DNA from: Chitinophaga sp. MM2321
Lineage (GTDB): Bacteria; Bacteroidota; Bacteroidia; Chitinophagales; Chitinophagaceae
Direction: 5' to 3'
Assembly: GCF_964033635.1 (NCBI RefSeq)
Contig: NZ_OZ035533.1
Span: 2,294,001 to 2,358,000 of the forward strand
Length of the DNA stretch: 64,000 nucleotides
The notes beneath the pieces were generated by a model. The model did not search any database and was not told the origin of the DNA. It saw only the letters and a program-made list of their open reading frames with translations. Made by a program: the position numbers and the translations under genes. Below, in pieces: positions 53,154 through 63,114 of the stretch; the first letter of the stretch is position 1, and every line of letters starts with the position of its first letter.

Positions 53154-54245
53154 TTAGTCTTTAAGTGCGTCGTAGATCAGCAACTGGTTGGTAGAGATCA
53201 CTTTCTCTTCGGGTTGCAGTCCGGATTGCAGATAAGTGATGTCGCCAGCTGTTTTAGCTACTTCTACCTCTCTTACTGCAATGTTGAACTTGTCTTTAAA
53301 CACCAGCACATAGTTCTTACTGTTATCAAAAATTACAGCGGCAGAAGGCACGGCGATTTTTTCTTCTTTATCTGTATATTTTACATACACAGTAGCAAAC
53401 ATCTCCGGTTTCAGCAACATATTTTTATTATCGATACTAATCCTTACCTGCATGGTTTTAGTAGCAGGGTCCAGGAAGTTGTAGATCTTGTCAATCTTGC
53501 CATGGAAGGGTTCATCAGGGTAACTCACGGTTACTACATCCGCTTCATATCCTTCTTTTATTTTGGCGATATCTGTTTCAAAAACATTGGCCATTACCCA
53601 TACATCATCCAGTTCGGAGATGGTGAATATATTGGTGCTGTTATCCGTACGGATTTCCATACTGTTGTTGATATTCTTTTCAATGATATAGCCGGAAATA
53701 GGTGCCGTAACGAGATAGGTAGCACCTTTACCTTTGCGGTATATTTTAAACAGGTCATTCAGCCGGGTGATTTCGGCATTTGATTTTTCCAGTTCACCAT
53801 TGGCATTTACCACATCTTTTTCTGTACTCAGGCGGCTGTCGAACAGGTCCTGGGCCACTTTCAGGTTTTTTTCGGCTACGCCGCGATCGGAACGCGCCTG
53901 TGCCAGCTGCTTCTCATAGTCAGCTATTTCTGCACTGTGGATCACAGCGAGTACCTGTCCCTTTTGTACGTAATCGCCCAATTGTACTTTTATATCTTCC
54001 ACATAACCACTTACCAGCGGATATACCTTTAATACTTTACCACCATTGGGGGCCACCTTACCGGAAAGCCGTACTTCGTTCAACACCGGTTGTATATGTG
54101 CGGTATCGATCCGTATATTTTTCAGCATGGTATCGCTGAGTACAAATGTGCTCTTCTCTGAATCCTCCGCCTGGCTATGTTTGCATCCACTCCATATAAC
54201 TGCTGCCAGCAGCGAAAAGCCAAGAAATAAAACAGGCTGTTTCAT
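53154..54245 (-). CDS. Efflux RND periplasmic adaptor subunit, lipoprotein
   Basis: A 363-residue membrane fusion protein from ATG 54245, four bases after the TolC stop. A longer frame from 54302 would overlap TolC and hide the lipobox. The lipobox WSGC puts the lipidated Cys near residue 20. Barrel-sandwich and lipoyl halves (KVYPLVSGYVEDIKVQLGDYV near 72, YLVTAPISGYIIEKNI near 175), an alpha-helical hairpin between them and a beta-barrel region near 210-300 follow. It links the pump to the TolC channel. No extra metal-binding domain is fused. Confidence 0.9.
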   Translation of the reverse strand: MKQPVLFLGFSLLAAVIWSGCKHSQAEDSEKSTFVLSDTMLKNIRIDTAHIQPVLNEVRLSGKVAPNGGKVLKVYPLVSGYVEDIKVQLGDYVQKGQVLAVIHSAEIADYEKQLAQARSDRGVAEKNLKVAQDLFDSRLSTEKDVVNANGELEKSNAEITRLNDLFKIYRKGKGATYLVTAPISGYIIEKNINNSMEIRTDNSTNIFTISELDDVWVMANVFETDIAKIKEGYEADVVTVSYPDEPFHGKIDKIYNFLDPATKTMQVRISIDNKNMLLKPEMFATVYVKYTDKEEKIAVPSAAVIFDNSKNYVLVFKDKFNIAVREVEVAKTAGDITYLQSGLQPEEKVISTNQLLIYDALKD

Positions 54246-54249
54246 ATGC

Positions 54250-55542
54250 TTAAAGTTTAAATAGTTCTTGTCCCGTTGCGTAATTGAGTTCTTCGTAAGC
54301 ATTTACCCTGTTGGATAAAAATTTGTTGATGTTTTTTGCGTTGTCGCTGTAGCTGTTGAAATAGTCGATAAACTGTAGCAGGGAGATATTTCCTTTGCTG
54401 AAGTTTTTGGCGACTTCTTCAATCAGCGTATCAAATTCATGCTGGAACTGATGCAGGTCAAATCCTTTGTAACGCTTTTCCAATACAACTATACGCTGAT
54501 AGGCGTTTAATACTTCTGTTTGTGCAATAGATTGTTGCTGGAGGAGTTGCAGTTGGTCTGCACCTATTTGAAGCTGGGCAGCACGTATATTGCCCTGATT
54601 GCGGTTCCATACGGGTAGATCGATGCCCAGGGTCAGGCCCATGAAATTGGGGATGTAACTACCTTGTTTATCGTAAGTAGCACCTACATGCAGGTCGGGT
54701 ACAGCCAGCGATTTTTGCAGGTGGTAATTCAATGTAGCGGTTTGGTATTGTACAGTTGCTATCCTTACATCCGGACGGTTTTTTGCTACACTGTCCAGCA
54801 GTTCGGGTAACCGGATCTGATCCAGTTTGTAGGAAGCCAGGTCTGAAGCCGACAATGCGGCTTCATAATAATCCTGGCTATGTAACAGCTGTTGTAGGTT
54901 TTTCTGTGAGGTAAGTTCTTCCTGTTTAAGGTCGGCATAATCGTTTTCGATGCCTACCTGCAAAGCCTGCAACCGCACCAGATCAGCATGTGCTACGCTT
55001 CCTTTCTTATCTGCGGTCACATATGCATCCACAATTTTCTGCAGATTATCCAGCTGTTCCATCAGCACTTTCTCTGTTTGCTGATGGTAGTAGATATTGT
55101 AGAAACTCTCCCGCAGTTGCAGGCGTAACGTACGTACCAACTCATCGAAGGTAGCCTCGTTCATTTTTGTTGCCGCTGCTGCCAGCTGAATTGTTTTATT
55201 CCTTTTGCCAGCCAGCTGGATCAGTTGTTCAATATTGTATTGCGTTTCACCGCCGGCGCCTACATCAAACGGTTTGATGTTATTGGTGCTGCCAAAACCC
55301 AGCACCGTACTAAAGGATGGATTACTCCACATTTTAGCCTGCCGTACAAGGGCTTTCGCCGCATCTACCTGGTAACGTTGCGCCAGCAATGAATAATTCT
55401 TAACCAGGAAGGAATCTTCCACAGCCTGCATGGAGACTTGTTTTGCAGGGGATTGGGCTTGTGAATGTTGAATAAAACCCAGGCTTCCAACGCATACTGA
55501 TAAGATCAGTGTCGTCATTGTTCGCATAGTGCCAAATTTCAT
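54250..55542 (-). CDS. TolC-family outer membrane channel (CzcC/CusC-like)
   Basis: A 430-residue outer membrane efflux protein: signal peptide, then two OMF repeats. Long helices around 60-210 and 255-420 carry ALVRQAKMWSNPSFSTVLGF near 65 and LGIDLPVWNRNQGNIRAAQLQ near 305, the duplicated strand motif. It forms the exit duct of the metal efflux pump. Met1, Met6 and Met9 are all possible starts; the shorter ones give a more usual signal peptide. It follows the histidine kinase gene by 79 bp. Confidence 0.9.
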   Translation of the reverse strand: MKFGTMRTMTTLILSVCVGSLGFIQHSQAQSPAKQVSMQAVEDSFLVKNYSLLAQRYQVDAAKALVRQAKMWSNPSFSTVLGFGSTNNIKPFDVGAGGETQYNIEQLIQLAGKRNKTIQLAAAATKMNEATFDELVRTLRLQLRESFYNIYYHQQTEKVLMEQLDNLQKIVDAYVTADKKGSVAHADLVRLQALQVGIENDYADLKQEELTSQKNLQQLLHSQDYYEAALSASDLASYKLDQIRLPELLDSVAKNRPDVRIATVQYQTATLNYHLQKSLAVPDLHVGATYDKQGSYIPNFMGLTLGIDLPVWNRNQGNIRAAQLQIGADQLQLLQQQSIAQTEVLNAYQRIVVLEKRYKGFDLHQFQHEFDTLIEEVAKNFSKGNISLLQFIDYFNSYSDNAKNINKFLSNRVNAYEELNYATGQELFKL

Positions 55543-55621
55543 GACACAAAGCTCTGTAAGTCAGATTAAAGAGGGCTTTAAGAATGATTAAAAAGCACTT
55601 AAAATATCTGGTAACTTTTAT

Positions 55622-56992
55622 TTATAAATGCGGCAGCATTACTGTGAATGTAGTACCATCCTGGGGGTTGGAGGTTACTGTTATATGGCCGTTGTGAATT
55701 TGCACAATCTTTTTGCAGATGGACAAACCAAGGCCATGGCCGCGGATCTGCTGGGCATTTTCTCCGCGGTAGAAAGGTTCAAAAACTTTAAAGATTGCTT
55801 CCTCTGGTATACTGATACCATTGTTTTTTATCTGTACCGTGATGTATTTCGTGAAGAAATCAATTGATACGTGTGCGGTATTATCTTCAGAAAATTTACA
55901 GGCATTATCTACCAGGTTGAGGAAAAGTACTTTCAACAGGCTTTCATTACCGAAGCAGGTAACGAGGATTTCGTTGTCTGGAACTTTTAGGAACTGGATG
56001 TCTACCTTACTGTTGTTCTTTTGTTTGAGGCGTATCAGGTTGGCCATATCCATCAGCAGTTCATCAATGCGTACATTACTGAATACAAACTGTTGCTGCC
56101 GGAGTTCTGATTGTGCCAACTGCAACAGGCCATTGGAGAGATCTGAGAGGTTTTCTGCATCTTCAAGTACAGACACGAGGAGGGCGTGGTACTCTTCCTT
56201 GCTGCGCTCTTTTGACAGCATTACCTGTAGCTGGCTGATAATGGCTGCCAGTGGTGTACGCAGCTCATGCGAAGCATTGCTTACAAAGCTCTTTTGCAGA
56301 TTGAAAGAATCGCTGAGACGTTGCAACATGGTGTTGAAATTGGCGCCCAGCTTCGCAATTTCGTCTTTCCCTTTTACGGCTACCTTGGCATCCTGCATGT
56401 TATTGGCGTTGATGCTGTCTACCTGTTCCACGAGGCGATCAATAGGTTGCACCATCTTACGCGCAAAGAAATAGCCAACGCCGATGAGGATCAATACAGC
56501 TGTGATCAGCTCCAGCAGCAGGATTTGTTGCAAGCTACGGAGGTTCTGAAAGCCGTATTTATCAAAGGAAGAAACAATGACAATCACAGAGATATCTTCT
56601 TCTGTATAATAAACGCCTACTACTTCGCTGCTACCTTTATCATAGCTATACAGTTTATTTTCTTTGATGTAGTCCAGTAAACTGCGGTGGGTGCGGATGG
56701 TGGTATCTTTCAGGTTACTATACAATAGGTCATAGTCGGGATTGTATACGAGGATACTTTCCTTGTAAAGATCCTGGAAGGTAGTTCTGTCCAGCTTCCG
56801 GAGCAGGTCTACTTTTACGTGTCCATCTTCTATAATCACACTGGCTATTGACCGGGCGCGATATTCCAGTCTTTCGAGGTATTCGGCTTTACGTGATTTG
56901 GCAGAGAAATAATAGGCAAGTACGGCGAAGGCGATCAGCATGAGAGCTGCTGACACCGTGTAATATAACGCTATTTTGTACTTGATCTTCAC
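55622..56992 (-). CDS. Sensor histidine kinase
   Basis: A 456-residue membrane kinase with two helices (about 9-29 and 159-178) bracketing a periplasmic sensor domain of some 130 residues, a HAMP linker (to about 230), the H box SNASHELRTPLAA (His near 243), an N box LVDNACKFSED near 360, and a G box GHGLGLSICKK near 423. It phosphorylates the OmpR-type regulator encoded 37 bp upstream. Located directly before the efflux genes, it probably senses periplasmic metal, like CusS/CzcS. Confidence 0.93.
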   Translation of the reverse strand: MKIKYKIALYYTVSAALMLIAFAVLAYYFSAKSRKAEYLERLEYRARSIASVIIEDGHVKVDLLRKLDRTTFQDLYKESILVYNPDYDLLYSNLKDTTIRTHRSLLDYIKENKLYSYDKGSSEVVGVYYTEEDISVIVIVSSFDKYGFQNLRSLQQILLLELITAVLILIGVGYFFARKMVQPIDRLVEQVDSINANNMQDAKVAVKGKDEIAKLGANFNTMLQRLSDSFNLQKSFVSNASHELRTPLAAIISQLQVMLSKERSKEEYHALLVSVLEDAENLSDLSNGLLQLAQSELRQQQFVFSNVRIDELLMDMANLIRLKQKNNSKVDIQFLKVPDNEILVTCFGNESLLKVLFLNLVDNACKFSEDNTAHVSIDFFTKYITVQIKNNGISIPEEAIFKVFEPFYRGENAQQIRGHGLGLSICKKIVQIHNGHITVTSNPQDGTTFTVMLPHL

Positions 56993-57029
56993 CTGAATAA
57001 AGAATAGATTTTAAGGGTGGGTTTACAGG

Positions 57030-57716
57030 TCACTCTTCTGAAAGATAATATCCCATCCCTGTTTTGGTATGCAATAATTTCTGTTCAAAATCTTTATCAA
57101 TCTTTTTACGGAGGAAGTTCATGTATACCTCAATTACGTTGGTCCCGGTGTCAAAGTCAATGTCCCATACCTTTTCAGCGATAGTGAGTTTGGAGATCAC
57201 TTTGCCTTTGTGCAGTGCCAGGAATTCGAGTAGGTGGTATTCTTTTGCAGTAAGAGCTATTTTTTTACCACCCCTGGTTACTTCTTTTCGCTCTCTGTCG
57301 ATTTCCAGGTCTGCAATAACAATTTTGTACTGGGTACTATGTGGGGAGTCGGCACCGGCGCGTTTCAGGAATACGCGGATCCTTGCCAGCAGTTCGCGGA
57401 AGTCGAAAGGCTTTACGAGGTAATCATCTGCGCCCAGTTCGAAAGCCTGCATTTTATCTTCCACACCACCCAGGGCGGTAAGCATGATAACCGGCACCCG
57501 GATATTTTTGCGGCGGATAATCTCGCATAGCTCGTACCCATTGCTGTGGGGGAGGTTCAGGTCAAGAATAACGAGGTCGTAACTGTTGCTGGCTGCAAGA
57601 CTTTTTCCCATGCGCCCATCATAGGCAACTTCCACATCAAAGCCATTTTCTTCCAATCCTTTTTTAACGGCGTTGGCTACTTTTACTTCATCTTCAACAA
57701 CCAGTATTTTCTGCAT
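57030..57716 (-). CDS. OmpR-family response regulator
   Basis: A 228-residue two-domain regulator. The receiver has acidic residues in VVEDE (8-12), the phosphoacceptor Asp52 in LVILDLNLP, Thr in MLTALG and Lys102 in VKPF. The C-terminal winged helix has IALTAKEYHLLEFLALHKGKV near 150 and TNVIEVYMNFLRKKID near 192. It probably activates the metal efflux operon downstream when phosphorylated by the adjacent kinase. It begins 79 bp after the ABC-F gene, with a hairpin between. Confidence 0.93.
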   Translation of the reverse strand: MQKILVVEDEVKVANAVKKGLEENGFDVEVAYDGRMGKSLAASNSYDLVILDLNLPHSNGYELCEIIRRKNIRVPVIMLTALGGVEDKMQAFELGADDYLVKPFDFRELLARIRVFLKRAGADSPHSTQYKIVIADLEIDRERKEVTRGGKKIALTAKEYHLLEFLALHKGKVISKLTIAEKVWDIDFDTGTNVIEVYMNFLRKKIDKDFEQKLLHTKTGMGYYLSEE

Positions 57717-57737
57717 AAAGGAACAAAGTTTAAGCTG

Positions 57738-57777
57738 AAACTACGAATCAGACCGATAGCAGTCTGATTCATAGTTT
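57738..57777. terminator. Stem-loop between ABC-F gene and response regulator
   Basis: AAACTACGAATCAGAC (57738-57753) and GTCTGATTCATAGTTT (57762-57777) pair over 16 positions with one mismatch, with an eight-base loop. It probably ends the ABC-F transcript and separates it from the regulator operon. The T run on the minus strand is weak. Confidence 0.6.
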
Positions 57778-57795
57778 TTATGGAAGAACCCTAAA

Positions 57796-59751
57796 TTAGC
57801 TAATAAGATTCGCTTCCAGCTGCATTATTTTCTCAAACAACTGCTCGTATTGTTGATTCGCCCTTTCGAGATATTTCATTACGTCCTGGTATTCGTTCTC
57901 TACCTGCGCAAATTTTGTTTTGTTGTTGTAGATATCGGGTGTACCTAAACTGGCTTCCAGGTTGGCTTTACGTTCTTTCAAACTGGCTACCTGGCCTTCT
58001 ACCTGTGAAAACTGTTTTTGCTGTTTCTGCAACTCGCGTTGTACATCTTTATTGATAGCACCTTTGGGAGTATCTATAGTAGTGTTTTGCTGACGGGTAT
58101 CTTTTTCCTTTTTATTTTCGTTGCTGGATTTCGTTACCTGTGGCGCATTGGCAGCCATTCTCTTTTTCCACTCTTCGTATTCGTTGTAGGTGCCTTTAAA
58201 TTCTTTGATTTGCCCATCAACGATCTCCCATATTTTGTTGGCTGTCTGGCTCACAAAATAACGGTCGTGCGATACAAGAACGAGACTACCGTCATATTTG
58301 TTCAGTGAGTCGATCAACATCTGTACAGAGTTCATGTCCAGGTGATTCGTAGGCTCATCGAGCATGAGGAAGTTGGCCTGGCTGATAATGGTTTTGGCCA
58401 GTGCCACGCGGGCTTTCTCACCACCGGAGAGTATCTTGATCTTTTTGAATACATCATCGCCGGAGAAGAGGAAGCAGCCAAGGAGTTGACGTAATTCCAG
58501 TTCTGTGCGGCCACTGCCGAAGTTTTTCAGCTCATCGAGGATCTCGCTGTTCATGTCCAGTGATTCCAGCTGGTGTTGCGCGTAGAAGCTGGTCACCACG
58601 TTATGGCCAGGTACACGTTCACCTTCCATAGGCTCCATACCAAAGATGATGCGGAGCAGGGTGGATTTACCTTTACCGTTGGCACCTATCAACGCGATCT
58701 TATCGCCACGGTTGATTTCTGCGCTGGTATTTTCCAGGATAGAAATGTTGCCGTAGCTTTTACTGATATTGTTGAGCGTACATAAAATCTTACCCGGTGT
58801 TTTATCAACGGTGAAGTTGATCTTTATTTTAGACGGACCACCATCTGTTTGTTCCACACGATCCAGCTTATCGAGTCTTTTGGCGATACTCTGCGCCTGT
58901 GCGGCTTTGGAGGCTTTCGCTTTAAAGCGTTCGATGAAGCGTTCCTGCTGACGAATGTAATCCTGCTGGTTTTCGTAGGCACGTTGCTGCATTTCACGAC
59001 GCAGTTCTTTTTCCACTTCATAGTCGGCATAAGAGCCGGTATAGTGATGTAGTTGCTGCTGATATACTTCAACGATCTGGTTTACCATACGGTCCAGGAA
59101 GTAACGGTCATGCGAAACAATGATTACTGCGCCGTTGTAGCCTACGAGGTATTTCTCCAGCCATTCAATGGAGGGAAGATCCAGGTGGTTCGTCGGTTCA
59201 TCGAGCATGAGTACATCCGGTTGCTGAAGTATCAGCCTGGCCAGTAGTACACGCATGCGCCATCCACCGGAAAATTGGCTGTAGGGGCGTTCCAGGTCGG
59301 AGGTGGTGAAGCCAAGTCCTTCCAGTACCTGTGCGGTTTTGTGCTTCATGTTATAGCCGTCCAATGCTTCAAATTCATGAAGCTTGTCGCTGAATTCATG
59401 TAGCAGTTCATCGGTCTGGCTATGTTCCAGTTCTTTGGTGATCCGGTCAATATCTTTTTCCAGCTCCAGTGCTTTACCAAAGGCCATCATCCCCACTGTA
59501 AGGATGGAATCTTCTGTTTCAAAGCTGAGGAGGTCCTGGTTAAAGAAACCTATAGTCAGACTTTTACTCTTATTTATGCTCCCTTTTGAAATAGAATATT
59601 CACCATTGATAATGCGCAGCAGGGTAGACTTACCGGTTCCATTCAGGCCGATAAGGCCTACGCGGTCACCTGGCTCAATATGCCAGGAAGAATTCTCCAG
59701 GATAACCCTGGAGCCAAACTCAAACGTGATGTCCTGTAATGCGATCAACAT
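57796..59751 (-). CDS. ABC-F family ATPase (Uup/YdiF-like)
   Basis: A 651-residue soluble protein with two ABC domains. The first has Walker A GLNGTGKST near residue 36, signature FSGGWRMR near 155 and Walker B VLMLDEPTNHLD near 177. The second has GANGKGKST near 355, LSGGEKAR near 440 and FLMLDEPTNHLD near 464. Between them lies the ABC-F P-site linker, and a charged C-terminal coiled coil runs from about 550 to the end. ABC-F proteins act on stalled ribosomes, not as transporters, and some give antibiotic resistance. The C-terminal extension points to the Uup-type group. Confidence 0.92.
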   Translation of the reverse strand: MLIALQDITFEFGSRVILENSSWHIEPGDRVGLIGLNGTGKSTLLRIINGEYSISKGSINKSKSLTIGFFNQDLLSFETEDSILTVGMMAFGKALELEKDIDRITKELEHSQTDELLHEFSDKLHEFEALDGYNMKHKTAQVLEGLGFTTSDLERPYSQFSGGWRMRVLLARLILQQPDVLMLDEPTNHLDLPSIEWLEKYLVGYNGAVIIVSHDRYFLDRMVNQIVEVYQQQLHHYTGSYADYEVEKELRREMQQRAYENQQDYIRQQERFIERFKAKASKAAQAQSIAKRLDKLDRVEQTDGGPSKIKINFTVDKTPGKILCTLNNISKSYGNISILENTSAEINRGDKIALIGANGKGKSTLLRIIFGMEPMEGERVPGHNVVTSFYAQHQLESLDMNSEILDELKNFGSGRTELELRQLLGCFLFSGDDVFKKIKILSGGEKARVALAKTIISQANFLMLDEPTNHLDMNSVQMLIDSLNKYDGSLVLVSHDRYFVSQTANKIWEIVDGQIKEFKGTYNEYEEWKKRMAANAPQVTKSSNENKKEKDTRQQNTTIDTPKGAINKDVQRELQKQQKQFSQVEGQVASLKERKANLEASLGTPDIYNNKTKFAQVENEYQDVMKYLERANQQYEQLFEKIMQLEANLIS

Positions 59752-59782
59752 AATAAATAAAAAAAAGTTGGATAAAAACGTG

Positions 59783-59790
59783 CAAAGGTA
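59783..59790 (-). promoter_or_regulatory. TACCTTTG -7 box for ABC-F gene
   Basis: On the minus strand TACCTTTG matches TAnnTTTG 31 bases before the ABC-F start codon. No good -33 partner was found. Confidence 0.55.
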
Positions 59791-59963
59791 ACCAGGATTT
59801 GTGTGATTTTGTTAATTCAATTGTTTTGCGAGATGTTAAATTTGTAATTATTTGATATTTATATAGTTAGATATAATGATTATTATTGTAATGAATATAT
59901 AAAGAAGATGATAACGAATATTTTATTCATGCAGCCGATGATTCTCTCCCGGCATTTATTACT

Positions 59964-59971
59964 TAGTTTTG
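59964..59971 (+). promoter_or_regulatory. TAGTTTTG -7 box for DUF3347 gene
   Basis: Matches TAnnTTTG and would give a leader of about 45 bases to ATG 60023. The surrounding 270 bp between the divergent genes are AT-rich with no other clear signal. Confidence 0.45.
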
Positions 59972-60022
59972 CGGGGCGATCTTCGCTTACCTGAATCAAT
60001 TTAATCTGGTTAATCACTGTTT

Positions 60023-60610
60023 ATGAATTTTAAAATATGCGTACCCATAGGAACCATTTTGCTGGCTACTGTTTTGTTTGCCTGTCAGCAGCCTGCTCCC
60101 AAAGAAGAAGCGGAGGCAGGAGTTTCCACAACAGGATTACAAGCACCTTATAGCCAGGTGTTTTATGATTCGTTGCAACTAACCCTGCAATCTTATTATA
60201 AGCTGTCGGGCGCCCTGGTAAAGGCGGACAGCATTGCGGCGACTAGCGCAGCGTTGACATTAAAACAACATATTGATAGTTTGCCTGTTCATCTTTTGCA
60301 GATGGATAGTACACACCTGGGCATTGTTGCGGGTACTGCCGGTAGTATCAGTGCAGAGCTAACCGGCTTAACCGGTGAGCCGGGCCTGGAGGGAAAGCGG
60401 GCTTCTTTTCAAATGGTATCCGATATGCTTTTTGACCTGGTGAGAAATACCGGGCTGAAAGGACAAACCATTTATCACCAATACTGCCCCATGGCATTTA
60501 ATGACAAAGGTGCCTACTGGCTGAGTGATAAGCCGGATATTGAGAATCCCTATTTTGGCAATAAGATGCTACATTGTGGCGAAACGAAAGACTCGTTAAC
60601 TTATAAATAA
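60023..60610 (+). CDS. DUF3347-containing lipoprotein, probably metal-related
   Basis: A 195-residue lipoprotein with lipobox LFAC near residue 20 (VLFACQQ). It then has a DUF3347-type helical domain with YYKLSGALVKADS near 58 and the C-terminal hallmark YCPMAFNDKGAYWLS and NPYFGNKMLHCG (about 152-186). The conserved Cys, Met and His fit soft-metal binding. This domain is often found fused to or next to CusB-type proteins and copper genes. It is divergent from the ABC-F/metal-efflux block and upstream of a TonB receptor. A 19-bp stretch at its 3' end recurs at 28082. Confidence 0.85.
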   Translation: MNFKICVPIGTILLATVLFACQQPAPKEEAEAGVSTTGLQAPYSQVFYDSLQLTLQSYYKLSGALVKADSIAATSAALTLKQHIDSLPVHLLQMDSTHLGIVAGTAGSISAELTGLTGEPGLEGKRASFQMVSDMLFDLVRNTGLKGQTIYHQYCPMAFNDKGAYWLSDKPDIENPYFGNKMLHCGETKDSLTYK

Positions 60611-60676
60611 CTAATTGCTGAATCGTGCATGGTAAGTCGTAAATTACTAGTGACAATTTATTATCGATTCAGTTGT

Positions 60677-63043
60677 ATGCAGATCCGTCGCTTATCATCT
60701 TCACTGATTGTCCTGGTATTGCTATGTCTTTGCGGCATAGCGCAGGGACAACGTTATACACTCAGTGGCTACGTAAAGGACAGCAGCAGCGGCGAGTCCT
60801 TGCCAGGCGCTAATGTACAGATCCTGGGTACAACTACGGGCACACAGACAAACAATTACGGCTTTTATTCCATTACACTTCCCGCCGGGGATTATACCTT
60901 CATTTATTCTTTTCTGGGCTACGAAGGGAAAGCCCTTACACTTCCGCTGAAAGGAAATGTTTCCTACAACATGGACCTGCTGCCCCATCTGTACCAGGCC
61001 AAAGAAGTGGTGATCACCGGCAAGCGGAAAGATGAAAATGTTAAAAGCACGGATATGGGGCGGATAGAAATGACGTCCCTACAGGTGAAAAAGCTGCCGT
61101 CGCTGATGGGAGAAGTGGATGTGCTCAAGGCACTACAGCTCATGCCAGGAGTACAGGCTGCCGGGGAAGGGAATGCGGGCTTCTATGTACGTGGCGGCGG
61201 TCCCGACCAGAACCTGATCCTGCTGGATGAAGCCCCTGTATACAACACCGGGCACCTTTTCGGTTTCTTTTCTGTATTTAATGCTGATGCTATTAAAAAC
61301 ACGACATTGATAAAAGGTGGAATGCCGGCCAATTACGGCGGACGGCTTTCTTCTGTGGTGGATATTTCCATGAAAGAAGGGAATAACAAAACTTTCCAGG
61401 GAGAAGGGGGACTGGGCCTTATTTCTTCCCGTTTATCACTGCAAGGACCGCTGAAGAAAGATAAAGCATCGTTTATCATTTCAGGAAGAAGAACCTATAT
61501 AGATCTGCTTACCAAACCATTTATCAACGGCACTTCGTATAGTGGTTCAGGTTATTACTTCTACGACCTGAACATGAAAATGAATTACACCTTTTCAGAT
61601 AAGGACCGGATTTTTTTGAGCGGATACCTGGGGCAGGATGTTTTTACCTTCAGCAGCCAGGACAAACGTTTTAATGTGAAGATACCCTGGGGCAATACCA
61701 CCGCCACTTTACGATGGAACCACGTGTTCAGTACAAAATTATTTGCCAATACTTCTCTCATTTATAATGATTATAAATTTCAGTTTAATGCTTTGCAGAA
61801 TAATTTTACGATCCGGCTTTCTTCCGGTATCAGCGATGCAAATGCCAAACTGGATTTCGACTATTATGCCAGTCCCAAACATCATATCAAGTTTGGCGGC
61901 AACTATATCTACCACGCGTTTACGCCATCAACAGTAAGTGGTGGGCAGGATACCACCAAATTTTCTCCGGATAATGCCTTTAAAAAATATGCACATGAAG
62001 TAGGGCTGTATCTGATGGACGACTGGGAGATTTCACCCAGCTTCCAGTTGAATGCCGGTATCCGCTACAGTGGCTTTATGCAGATAGGACCATACACGCG
62101 TTATACCCTGGATGAAAATGGTCATAAAACGGATAGCACCGTATACGGGCGCTGGAAGCGGGTTGTCGGCTATGGAGGCTTTGAGCCGAGGGTTATTCTG
62201 CGGTACGCCTGGAATGATAAAAACTCACTGAAAGCATCCGTAACCCGTAACTATCAGTTTGTTCACCTGGTTACAAATGCCGGTACCTCATTACCTACCG
62301 ATGTATGGGTACCCAGTACTTACCTGGTAAAACCGCAGCTCTCCTGGCAATACTCCTTTGGTTACTTCCGCAATTTCAAGGATAACGCCTATGAGGCATC
62401 TGCTGAAGTCTATTACAAGGATATGCAAAACCAGATCGAATACCGGGAAGGTTACACACCGTCACTGGATGACCTGGAAAAAGATTTTGTATTCGGTAAA
62501 GGACAGGCTTATGGGCTTGAATTATTTATCAATAAAAAGAGGGGGAAGTTTACGGGCTGGATCGGTTATACACTGGCCTGGACCTGGCGGCAGTTTCCAT
62601 TGCTAAACAGCGGGAAGCAATATCCGGCTAAGTATGACCGGCGGCATGACCTCGTAGTGGTGAGTACTTTTGATGCGAATAAACACTGGAGTTTTTCAGG
62701 TGTCTTTATTTTCGGAACGGGGAATGCGACTACGTTTCCGGAAAATTTCTATTTCATAGAAGGCACGCTGATACAGGGTTATGGCAATATTAATTCGTAT
62801 CGTATGGCTTCTTATAACCGGTTGGATCTATCGGCTATTTACACCCCAACGCCAAAGAGACCAAACAGGCGTTTTAAAAGCAGCTGGGCGTTTTCGATCT
62901 ATAATGTATACAGCAGGAAGAATCCTTATTTCATTTATTTTGATCAACAGGGGAGTCCATTGGATGGCTCGTTGAATGTAAGAGCAAGACAGGTGTCACT
63001 TTTTCCAATTATACCGTCAGTGACGTATAATTTCAAATTCTGA
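60677..63043 (+). CDS. TonB-dependent receptor with carboxypeptidase-like domain
   Basis: A 788-residue outer membrane receptor from ATG 60677. An in-frame ATG at 60629 would give an odd extended N-terminus before the clear signal peptide (about residues 4-25, ending IAQGQ). A carboxypeptidase-like domain is followed by VVITGKRKDENVKSTDMG, a plug with VRGGGPDQNLILLDEAPVYN near 168 and GGMPANYGGRLSSVVDI near 218, and a barrel ending FPIIPSVTYNFKF. It follows the DUF3347 gene by 66 bp and is probably co-transcribed, so it may bring in a metal complex. Confidence 0.9.
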   Translation: MQIRRLSSSLIVLVLLCLCGIAQGQRYTLSGYVKDSSSGESLPGANVQILGTTTGTQTNNYGFYSITLPAGDYTFIYSFLGYEGKALTLPLKGNVSYNMDLLPHLYQAKEVVITGKRKDENVKSTDMGRIEMTSLQVKKLPSLMGEVDVLKALQLMPGVQAAGEGNAGFYVRGGGPDQNLILLDEAPVYNTGHLFGFFSVFNADAIKNTTLIKGGMPANYGGRLSSVVDISMKEGNNKTFQGEGGLGLISSRLSLQGPLKKDKASFIISGRRTYIDLLTKPFINGTSYSGSGYYFYDLNMKMNYTFSDKDRIFLSGYLGQDVFTFSSQDKRFNVKIPWGNTTATLRWNHVFSTKLFANTSLIYNDYKFQFNALQNNFTIRLSSGISDANAKLDFDYYASPKHHIKFGGNYIYHAFTPSTVSGGQDTTKFSPDNAFKKYAHEVGLYLMDDWEISPSFQLNAGIRYSGFMQIGPYTRYTLDENGHKTDSTVYGRWKRVVGYGGFEPRVILRYAWNDKNSLKASVTRNYQFVHLVTNAGTSLPTDVWVPSTYLVKPQLSWQYSFGYFRNFKDNAYEASAEVYYKDMQNQIEYREGYTPSLDDLEKDFVFGKGQAYGLELFINKKRGKFTGWIGYTLAWTWRQFPLLNSGKQYPAKYDRRHDLVVVSTFDANKHWSFSGVFIFGTGNATTFPENFYFIEGTLIQGYGNINSYRMASYNRLDLSAIYTPTPKRPNRRFKSSWAFSIYNVYSRKNPYFIYFDQQGSPLDGSLNVRARQVSLFPIIPSVTYNFKF

Positions 63044-63074
63044 GTAAAAATGGGAAGTACCGGAAAAATCATGG

Positions 63075-63110
63075 CGAACTGATAATCATGTAATCGTGAC
63101 GAACTGATAA
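63075..63110. repeat. Short direct repeat, 11 bp
   Basis: CGAACTGATAA occurs at 63075-63085 and 63100-63110, 25 bases apart, between two convergent genes. It has no obvious role. Confidence 0.6.
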
Positions 63111-63114
63111 CGGG

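Noticed and set aside
53154..54302. Longer start for the RND adaptor at 54302
   Set aside because: It would overlap tolC by 53 bp and put 19 polar residues before a clear lipoprotein signal; ATG 54245 is better.
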